From Nitrospira sp. (GTDB lineage Bacteria; Nitrospirota; Nitrospiria; Nitrospirales; Nitrospiraceae): a DNA stretch of 5,525 bases. The notes below the pieces were generated by a model. That model saw only the letters and a list, made by a program, of their open reading frames with translations. It was not told where the DNA came from and did not search any database. Below, piece by piece: positions 1 through 4,993 of the stretch. Made by a program: the position numbers and the translations under genes. The stretch lies in NCBI GenBank assembly GCA_025363325.1, contig JANYEF010000066.1, positions 1 through 5,525 of the forward strand, read 5' to 3'. Each line of letters starts with the position of its first letter. Position 1 is the first letter of the stretch.

Positions 1-2
1 GG

Positions 3-89
3 CGTCCTGTCAAGCCGATCCCGGCTCATCCGTGGCGCAAACGGCTGCAGCCGACAGGAGACACACACGCGGCGGCGGCCATCACATAA
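3..89 (+). CDS. C-terminal tail of an IS transposase (partial, enters from left edge)
   Basis: Reading frame 3 is open from the window edge to TAA at 87-89, giving 28 residues: RPVKPIPAHPWRKRL, a short linker, an alanine run, IT-stop. A basic tail with an HPWR block just before the terminal repeats is typical of integrase-core (DDE, rve) transposases. No catalytic residue lies in the visible part, so activity cannot be judged. The position immediately inside the terminal repeats supports the call. The main uncertainty is the short length. Confidence 0.5.
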   Translation, partial: RPVKPIPAHPWRKRLQPTGDTHAAAAIT

Positions 90-91
90 AC

Positions 92-109
92 CGGACATTT
101 CTACTATGG
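92..109 (+). repeat. IS terminal repeat, inner copy
   Basis: The copy cggacatttctactatgg matches the outer copy at 117-134 at 17 of 18 positions (A in place of G at the fourth base from the end). The start-to-start distance is 25 bases. Direct repeats like these at an IS end are expected to be transposase-binding sites; that role is inferred, the repeat itself is seen. Confidence 0.8.
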
Positions 110-116
110 GAGGAAG

Positions 117-134
117 CGGACATTTCTACTGTGG
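117..134 (+). repeat. IS terminal repeat, outer copy
   Basis: The copy cggacatttctactgtgg lies immediately before the presumed element boundary (CTTGACA, 135-141). It pairs with the inner copy at 92-109. The outer copy would be the one next to the cleavage site. Confidence 0.8.
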
Positions 135-366
135 CTTGACACATTGTGGAAAGCAGGTGTCCGATTAGGTTAGCATGAAGCATTGGTGAGCAGTTCGTCG
201 ACCTGCACTGTATCTCACGATGTACGAGGTTGGACAATGTTGAAACAGACTATGCCGGCGACAGTTAGTACGTCGTGACGCTGGATCGTCGCAGAGATGA
301 CATCGCTGGTCGGGAGGCGCGGTCTTCTTCAGGTCATACGGCGGTGTACGTTCAATACTAGAAACG

Positions 367-1452
367 TTGCGAAAACAAATTTCCATTCCAACACAGTTCC
401 TCAATAGCCTTGAACCTCCCGGCTTAATCCAGCACTTTTTGCACTGTCCCCCCGAGGGCTTTGAGGCTGTTGTCTCAGCTATGGGGCAACCCGGCTTTCG
501 CGTGAAGTTTGACTTGCTGACCACTGTGGATGCAGGGACGCTCCGATTCGTCAATACATTGCCCGGGGCGGGTTTGGTGCGACAAATTTTGACTTGGCGT
601 ACTCTCTTTTGGGGAACGACAGTCACGGAATATTTGCCAGTACCGTCTCAAATCGACGGCCCCGCATCGGTGGAATCCATGCTGACTATCTGGCGACGTT
701 CCTCTAGGTTGTGTGTTTTGAAAGATATTCCGAACCAGTCACCGCTACTCACCGAAGCTGAGCGCATCGCTGCCGCGGAATTGATAGACGCCTGCAAGAA
801 GAAGGGCTTCATTCTGATCGCCGGTCAGGCATTGGCCTATATACCGATCGACTTCGAAAGTGTGGATGAGTATCTTTCCCGGCTTTCATCGTCGCGGCGC
901 AAGAACATTCGACGCAAAATGCGGGCGCGCGCAGATATACAGATAGAGATGATGAATACTGGCTGTGAACGCCTGAATAACGCAGAGTTTCTCAACGAAC
1001 TATACGAGTTATATCTCAACGTCTACGAGCAAAGCGAAATTCACTTTGACAAACTGAGCGCTGAATTCTTTTCCGCCGTTTTTAAGGATAACTCGTTGGA
1101 TGGTCACCTCTTTCTCTATTATTCGGCAGAACAATTAATCGGTTTCAATTTGTGCTTTATTCACAATGGCATGCTGATCGACAAGTACATCGGTTTTCGT
1201 TATCCCGCGGCACGTGAACACAACCTGTATTTCATCAGCTGGATGGAGAACCTTGCGTTTGCGTTGTCGCGAAAACTGAGACACTATGTTGCCGGATGGA
1301 CAGACCCCGAAATCAAAGCATATCTAGGGGCGAAATTCACGTTTACCCAACATGCTGTGTATGTTCGCAACCCCTTGCTTCGGCGCATTTTGTCTAAATT
1401 ATCGAGGCACTTCGAGCACGACAAAGCGTGGTTCGAGGAGCATCTGCAGTGA
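367..1452 (+). CDS. FemAB-like / GNAT-fold N-acyltransferase (peptidogalycan-type)
   Basis: This 361-residue protein resembles the FemAB/GNAT-type acyltransferases often annotated as 'peptidogalycan biosynthesis/recognition' (Acetyltransf_6-like), cytosolic enzymes that transfer an acyl or aminoacyl group to an amine. The substrate is unknown. Visible blocks are FDLLTTVD (48-55), GTTVTEYLP (83-91), VLKDIP (117-122), GFILIAGQALAYIPIDF (147-163), the basic SSRRKNIRRKMR (175-186), LYLNVYEQSEIHFD (215-228), DKYIGFRYPAAREHNLYF (272-289), YVAGWTDPEIKAYLGAKF (307-324) and the tail VYVRNPLLRR (331-340). There is no signal peptide or membrane helix. The first available start is TTG at 367, since the frame is closed by TGA at 298-300 and offers no ATG or GTG before it. 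It has no clear ribosome site. ATG at 481 would remove 38 residues that look like normal family sequence, so 367 is preferred. The stop overlaps the next gene's start, so the two are probably co-translated. Family call strong, start weak. Confidence 0.85.
   Translation: MRKQISIPTQFLNSLEPPGLIQHFLHCPPEGFEAVVSAMGQPGFRVKFDLLTTVDAGTLRFVNTLPGAGLVRQILTWRTLFWGTTVTEYLPVPSQIDGPASVESMLTIWRRSSRLCVLKDIPNQSPLLTEAERIAAAELIDACKKKGFILIAGQALAYIPIDFESVDEYLSRLSSSRRKNIRRKMRARADIQIEMMNTGCERLNNAEFLNELYELYLNVYEQSEIHFDKLSAEFFSAVFKDNSLDGHLFLYYSAEQLIGFNLCFIHNGMLIDKYIGFRYPAAREHNLYFISWMENLAFALSRKLRHYVAGWTDPEIKAYLGAKFTFTQHAVYVRNPLLRRILSKLSRHFEHDKAWFEEHLQ
1437..1452 (+). promoter_or_regulatory. Ribosome site and GTGA stop/start overlap fixing the hydrolase start
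   Basis: GGAG lies within the last codons of the acyltransferase, 8 bases before GTG 1449. The GTG shares bases with the upstream TGA (1450-1452). This is the arrangement expected for translational coupling, and it argues that the two proteins are made together. Confidence 0.65.
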
Positions 1453-2321
1453 ATCAACCCATTGTTCTCGATATCGATGGCTCACTACGCGGGCTGGAAG
1501 ACACACACACAATCGAACTTTCTGATTGGCAGGAAGCGATTCGTTTTGGGTGCTCGTGGCCAACCTGGAAACGATTCCGCAGTCTTCTCAACGAGCGACT
1601 GCCGGATCGTTACGGACCTGTCTGCATGGGCAGTGGCGACTTTCACCACATCAGTCATCTCCTACTTGACCGCATTTGTCACAGTGAGCCGTTCGATGTG
1701 GTTGTGCTTGATAACCACCCGGACAATATGCGCTTTCCTTTTGGCATTCATTGCGGATCCTGGGTTGTCCATGCAGCCAGATTGCCGCACATTCGTTGCA
1801 TCCATATCCTTGGTATCACCTCTGCTGACGTGAGTTGGCGGCATGCGTGGGAAAATCACTTGTTGCCCATTGTTCAGGGAAAGATTCGTTACTGGACAAC
1901 CGGCGTGAACGTGCAGTGGGTCAATCCTTTTGGACTCGCCAACAGGATTGCATCTTTTGAAAATGTCCAGGTGCTCATCGATCAATTTATTGCTGAACTC
2001 GAGAAAAATATTCCTGGTGCCGTCTATCTTTCAATCGACAAAGATGTGTTTTCCCCAAACGTTGTCCGAACCAATTGGGATCAAGGCTGCTTCGACCTGG
2101 AAAACGTTCGACAATTGATCGAGGCGTGTAAGGGGAAACTGATTGGCAGCGATATCACCGGAGAACTGTCCGTTCATCACTATAAAACATCATGGAAACG
2201 TTGGCTGAGTGCGCTGGATCAGCAACCGCCGATTCCTGCTGAGGCCCTCGTTAAATGGCAAGCTCAACAGACAGCAGTCAATCGCCAACTGCTCACCTGG
2301 CTCAACGACGTCGGAACGTAA
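1449..2321 (+). CDS. Arginase/ureohydrolase-fold metal hydrolase
   Basis: A protein of 290 residues with the metal-site motifs of the arginase-deacetylase fold in order: GSGDFHH (61-67, counterpart of GGDHS), DNHPDN (88-93, counterpart of DAHxD), SIDKDVFSP (195-203, counterpart of SxDxDxxDP) and GSDITGE (233-239). The expected His and Asp ligands of a two-metal centre are therefore present. Known relatives hydrolyse guanidino groups (arginase, agmatinase) or remove acyl groups from amines (the related deacetylases); the substrate here is unknown. The Asp of the usual D-P is replaced by Ser, and overall this is a divergent branch. A start at GTG 1449 is chosen because GGAG at 1437-1440 sits 8 bases before it and it forms a GTGA overlap with the acyltransferase stop; GTG 1428 in the same frame has no such support. 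No signal peptide or membrane segment. The gene ends 6 bases from the convergent aminotransferase stop. Confidence 0.8.
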   Translation: MNQPIVLDIDGSLRGLEDTHTIELSDWQEAIRFGCSWPTWKRFRSLLNERLPDRYGPVCMGSGDFHHISHLLLDRICHSEPFDVVVLDNHPDNMRFPFGIHCGSWVVHAARLPHIRCIHILGITSADVSWRHAWENHLLPIVQGKIRYWTTGVNVQWVNPFGLANRIASFENVQVLIDQFIAELEKNIPGAVYLSIDKDVFSPNVVRTNWDQGCFDLENVRQLIEACKGKLIGSDITGELSVHHYKTSWKRWLSALDQQPPIPAEALVKWQAQQTAVNRQLLTWLNDVGT

Positions 2322-2327
2322 TTGCCG

Positions 2328-3542
2328 TCAGCGGCAGTGCCGGAACAAGATGGCAAGTATTCGCTCGAAACTCGCGTCATCCAACCACGGGCTGTTCGAG
2401 ATCGTCATGGAGCATGCGGCGAACCTTTTGGCATTTGGCACCGACTGTTCCCCACCCCAAGGACGCAGATACTCATAGTCGGGCAAGGCATAAGCGAACA
2501 TGCGTGACACGCCGAGACCGGCTCCCCATAACTCATCAAGCACCTGATCGCACACTTTCTCATTGGGTAGCTGGGCTATAAAAATAGGCCACGTTCCTGA
2601 TCCTCCTGGAGGATCAGTCAGTACCTTGACCCCGGGAATTCTTGTGAGTTCAGGAAGACGTCTGGCGGCCTGCCTCGCAAGGTCACGCTGAAAGTCGGCC
2701 AGGCGCAAGAGAGCCCGACTACCAACCGCCTGTCGCCATGCGCAGACCCGATGCAAAGGAATGCTTGAAGAGAAATAATCCCCGGTTGCCGCAATCGAGT
2801 CACAACGACGAAGGGCTCGCCGCAACGAATTTCCATAAATGTACCGTAGAGCGAGTGGACGATAGGCGGCTGCATAACCTGCCAATTGCAGACAACGTAA
2901 CGCCTCCCATCCAGGGCGAGCGGGAATAATCTGCAGACTGGTTCGCCCCAGCTCCGCTCGCAATTCAGCATCTGCGGCGATCCACAAACCGCCTTCAAAG
3001 ATACTCAGACCTTTGCCGACTGCGAGACTAAAAAATCCCGCATCGCCACGCAATCCGACGCTTTCCCCCTGATAGCGGGCACCCAACGCCTGCGCGGCAT
3101 CTTCAATTACGTAAGCACCGCATTGTCGCGCCAGAGCGATAATGGGATTTAAATCGGCTACCCGGCCACCGAGATGGGTGGGAACAATGGCCAGCGTATC
3201 GCGGTCGCACAACTTCGCCAATGCTTCGGGGTCGAGTTCAAAGCTATCCGGGCTGGTGTCGCAAACTCGTAATTGCAACCGACTCTTGACGATCGCAAAT
3301 ATCACCAGCGGACAGGTATAGGCGGGAATGACAACGTTTTTTCGTGTGGACAGTCGGCTTAGAGTCTCAAGAATGACAATCAGACTCGCAGTTCCTGAGC
3401 ACTCAACCCCAACCGTGGAAACACCGAGAAATTCGGCAATTTTTTGGGGGAAATTGTCAGACCAGGAAGGAAATAGATCCTTAAGATATAAAGGCAAGCC
3501 CGCTGTTGGTGGTATTTCAACGGCCGAGTCAGAGGTGAACAT
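2328..3542 (-). CDS. DegT/DnrJ/EryC1/StrS-family PLP-dependent aminotransferase
   Basis: A 404-residue fold-type I PLP enzyme; characterised relatives aminate keto-sugars attached to nucleotides (ArnB, DesI, PseC types). Seen: ECSGTASL (47-54, phosphate-binding turn), VIPAYTCP (71-78), FELDPEAL (101-108), PTHLGGRVADL (121-131), IEDAAQALGA (146-155, Asp148 expected to bind the pyridine nitrogen), FFSLAVGKGLSIFEGG (170-185, Lys177 the expected Schiff-base lysine), then a less conserved C-terminal domain. The family usually runs 370-420 residues, so it is full length. The start at ATG 3542 is chosen because the frame reads into the family N-terminus from there; up to 30 more codons are open upstream but lie inside the SMR gene. 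It overlaps that gene's end by 14 bases, suggesting coupling as the last gene of a three-gene operon. The ribosome site is weak. The region between residues 200 and 260 differs from classical sugar aminotransferases, so the substrate may not be a nucleotide sugar. Confidence 0.85.
   Translation of the reverse strand: MFTSDSAVEIPPTAGLPLYLKDLFPSWSDNFPQKIAEFLGVSTVGVECSGTASLIVILETLSRLSTRKNVVIPAYTCPLVIFAIVKSRLQLRVCDTSPDSFELDPEALAKLCDRDTLAIVPTHLGGRVADLNPIIALARQCGAYVIEDAAQALGARYQGESVGLRGDAGFFSLAVGKGLSIFEGGLWIAADAELRAELGRTSLQIIPARPGWEALRCLQLAGYAAAYRPLALRYIYGNSLRRALRRCDSIAATGDYFSSSIPLHRVCAWRQAVGSRALLRLADFQRDLARQAARRLPELTRIPGVKVLTDPPGGSGTWPIFIAQLPNEKVCDQVLDELWGAGLGVSRMFAYALPDYEYLRPWGGEQSVPNAKRFAACSMTISNSPWLDDASFERILAILFRHCR
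2597..2617. repeat. Perfect 10-bp inverted repeat inside the aminotransferase gene
   Basis: CTGATCCTCC at 2597-2606 is the exact reverse complement of GGAGGATCAG at 2608-2617, with one base between. On the coding (minus) strand it reads through the codons of TDPPGGSG. It may just be a product of the Pro-Pro-Gly-Gly codons, or may fold in mRNA. Function unknown. Confidence 0.6.
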
Positions 3543-3918
3543 GAGATTTGGTTTCACTTTGTGCCAAGCAGACGACGCCGGCCACAACCAAAATTGCTCC
3601 GAACATCTGAGAACTACTGAGGACCTCTCCAAAGAGTGGCACAGAAATAACTATAACACCAACCACTTCAAGATGTGAGGCTGCAAAGGCAGGCCCGACA
3701 GGGACATGTCGAAGCAAAGTCATCCAGGTAATAAAGGCTCCAAGATAGCCGATGATGGCTCCGTAAACCCAGGGCGTTTGGAATACGCGAATTAACCATT
3801 CGACTTCGATCAGGAACGGCTCCCCCTGGAGTGCTGCCATCTTGAAACAAATTTGAGAAAATGTATCAAATACGATCAGCGCAAAAAACCCAATGAGATA
3901 GAACTTCGCACGCGACAT
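3529..3918 (-). CDS. SMR-type small membrane transporter/flippase subunit (second of pair)
   Basis: A 129-residue four-helix membrane protein: TM1 about 5-27, TM2 50-70, TM3 76-97, TM4 105-120. It aligns with the small multidrug resistance fold. Asp18 and Lys26 in TM1 have the same spacing as Glu14 and Lys22 of EmrE; HVPVGPAFAASHLEVVG corresponds to EmrE's IPTGIAYAIWSGVG; TM4 ends in the usual AGVV. The acid at the coupling site is Asp, not Glu. ArnE/ArnF, which help flip aminoarabinose-lipid, have the same fold, so a lipid-linked cargo is as possible as drug export. ATG 3918 is used; the frame extends to TTG 3942, but 3918 follows the upstream stop after one base, as expected in an operon, with a modest ribosome site (GGGT). 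It shares 14 bases with the aminotransferase. Substrate unknown. Confidence 0.8.
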   Translation of the reverse strand: MSRAKFYLIGFFALIVFDTFSQICFKMAALQGEPFLIEVEWLIRVFQTPWVYGAIIGYLGAFITWMTLLRHVPVGPAFAASHLEVVGVIVISVPLFGEVLSSSQMFGAILVVAGVVCLAQSETKSHVHL

Positions 3919-3919
3919 T

Positions 3920-4282
3920 TTACCCGAATCCCACGATCGCAACGCCTACCACGATCAATAACATGCCGGCTATGCGAAGTCGGTTAAAACGCTCATGAAA
4001 CATGATCCGGCCTCCCAGCATGACGACGACAATGCTGGTCATGCCAAGGAGCACACCCTGGGCAAGGGGAACAAGCGACAAGAACGCCAACCAGGCAACA
4101 AATTCGCCAATGAAACAAAATACTCCCAACCACAACCAAGGACGGGCCAGCATATGACGCCAGTGAGCTAGGAAAGTTGCGTCAGTTTCGGGTTCGATCG
4201 CGGCAAGTTTGAATGCGAAATGCCCCCCAGAATCAAGCACAAGGTTGAGCACCCAAACGGTTAATACCTGAAAAGAGGTCAT
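3920..4282 (-). CDS. SMR-type small membrane transporter/flippase subunit (first of pair)
   Basis: From ATG 4282 this is a 120-residue protein with four predicted helices (about 4-25, 49-69, 75-95, 103-119). TM1 holds LVLDSGGHFAFKLAA, with Asp17 and Lys25 at the same spacing as in its partner and as Glu14/Lys22 in EmrE. LVPLAQGVLLGMTSIVVVML matches the EmrE TM3 entry, followed by an HERF loop. The frame is open to GTG 4366 (148 residues), but the extra 28 residues are polar, and the ATG at 4282 puts the TM1 acid where it lies in the partner; ATG 4288 is also possible. It is probably the first gene of the minus-strand operon, and its stop is one base from the next start. Paired SMR genes usually form heterodimers in opposite orientation (EbrAB, MdtIJ, ArnEF). 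Family call good, start uncertain. Confidence 0.75.
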   Translation of the reverse strand: MTSFQVLTVWVLNLVLDSGGHFAFKLAAIEPETDATFLAHWRHMLARPWLWLGVFCFIGEFVAWLAFLSLVPLAQGVLLGMTSIVVVMLGGRIMFHERFNRLRIAGMLLIVVGVAIVGFG

Positions 4283-4373
4283 GAGCATCCAAATGCACTG
4301 AGATGTCAGACTTCGACTGGTGGCGTCGCTGTCTGCGGAGTGCTGTGTTTTCAAACTTTCAGACACGCAACTT

Positions 4374-4402
4374 AATATAACCAGTCAATAAAATCTATTA
4401 AA
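4374..4402 (-). promoter_or_regulatory. Candidate promoter for the minus-strand SMR-aminotransferase operon
   Basis: On the minus strand an AT-rich stretch carries a TATATT -10-like hexamer (4374-4379), 17 bases downstream of TTTAAT (4397-4402), a weak -35. Transcription would begin near 4367, leaving a leader of about 85 bases to ATG 4282; it would make the alternative GTG 4366 nearly leaderless. No operator is evident. Confidence 0.3.
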
Positions 4403-4698
4403 TGAAATCGACGCGGAGCTCCGATATGCAGCGCTTCGTCGCCAGAGTGGCCCAGGGCATCTCTGGGGCCACCCTTGATGAAGATCTCGCACACCACGTC
4501 ATTGAGCAGGGCGATTTCATGGATGGTAAGAATCGGTCAAGCTGATTGGGTGACGCTCTGCAAGGCGAAGCCCACGGTGCGGCCGTTGAAGACTGACTTC
4601 GTCATCCTGCATGCGCTGGGAGCAGGCGCCCTACAGAGACTTTGTGGCTGGCGGTCAATAAGGCCGAGATGGAAAGTAGTCAAGTAGGTGGTATATGA
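4402..4698 (+). pseudogene. Possible decayed gene (three open blocks in one frame), unrecognised
   Basis: From ATG 4402 one frame reads 47 residues (MKSTRSSDMQRFVARV..., with AHHVIEQGDFMDGKN near the end) to TGA 4543. It continues without another frame change for 16 residues to TGA 4594, and for 33 residues (ending LWLAVNKAEMESSQVGGI) to TGA 4696. The composition looks protein-like, which suggests a gene that gained stops, but I do not recognise it. The opposite strand is also partly open at 4372-4540, so this may be chance. It starts inside the candidate promoter of the minus-strand operon. Confidence 0.25.
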
Positions 4699-4734
4699 GT
4701 AGGATGGTTCCCCGAGGGCGCGTATGTGGGGTGA

Positions 4735-4974
4735 GATGACCGTGCGAGACGGAGACTGCGTGGAGCAGTTCCATCAGCAGGTGATCTATACCCATATGAA
4801 ACAGGTCGGATCTGGAGTGGGGATTTCAACTACCGGCTTTGTTCAGGAATAGCGAACAGCGTTCGATCTGAGTTCAGCATTGACCTTTATATGGCCGTTG
4901 TGATTTTCTCCTACATGGTGTTCATCCCCTTAAGGTTCTACACGTCAGGACCAGCTAACGAGTGCCATCGATGA
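4735..4974 (+). pseudogene. ORF remnant with a nitroreductase-like PSAG-x-LYP motif
   Basis: This frame is open from just after TGA 4732-4734 to TGA 4972-4974 (79 codons) and has no ATG near its beginning. Early on it reads RRRLRGAVPSAGDLYPYE, close to the RR-x-PSAG-x-LYP-x-E block of SagB/McbC-type nitroreductases (FMN-dependent oxidoreductases). The residues after it (TGRIWSGDFNYRL) do not continue the family, and the last 40 form a hydrophobic stretch, DLYMAVVIFSYMVFIPLRF. It therefore looks like a fragment, possibly a join of two pieces, rather than a working enzyme. Its stop overlaps an ATG at 4971 (ATGA). It could be chance similarity. Confidence 0.25.
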
Positions 4975-4993
4975 GGCGGTACCGGATGGCATC

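Larger units (their letters stand above)
1..141 (+). mobile_element. Right end of an insertion sequence (IS21/IS481-like, truncated by window edge)
   Basis: The first 141 bases look like the 3' end of an IS. They contain the tail of a transposase frame (stop at 87-89), then two near-identical 18-base repeats 25 bases apart, then the boundary ...GGCTTGACA at 133-141. Read inward, this gives TGTCAAGCC, the TG...CA type of terminus. Multiple internal copies of the end sequence are a habit of IS21-type elements, and similar ends occur next to integrase-type (rve) transposases. The strip is more GC-rich than the DNA after 142. The left end lies outside the window, so target duplications cannot be checked. 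The IS nature is fairly sure; the family is a guess. Confidence 0.65.

Noticed and set aside
136..164. Outward-facing -35 (TTGACA, 136-141) at the IS end, as part of a hybrid promoter for the acyltransferase operon
   Set aside because: No -10-like hexamer is present 16-18 bases downstream (159-164 reads GTCCGA); the nearest AT-rich candidate is about 21 bases away.
165..626. Minus-strand open frame of 153 codons
   Set aside because: It overlaps the first third of the acyltransferase gene antisense, is rich in Arg, Cys and Pro, has no recognisable motif and no upstream signals.
1662..1985. Minus-strand open frame of 107 codons
   Set aside because: Antisense shadow of the arginase-fold gene, lying over its conserved motifs; no family features of its own.
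2209..2581. Plus-strand frames crossing the convergent gene ends
   Set aside because: They span the 3' ends of two well-supported genes in other frames, and their translations are low-complexity Arg/Ser/Thr-rich sequence.
4372..4540. Minus-strand open frame upstream of the SMR genes (IHEIALLNDVVCEIFIKG...)
   Set aside because: No ATG or ribosome site near its beginning, covers the candidate promoter, and no recognisable family; it competes with the plus-strand frame and neither can be proved.
4853..4865. Small inverted repeat CGAAC-AGC-GTTCG as an operator or terminator
   Set aside because: Only a 5-bp stem, no T-tract, not placed near a credible promoter; likely chance.
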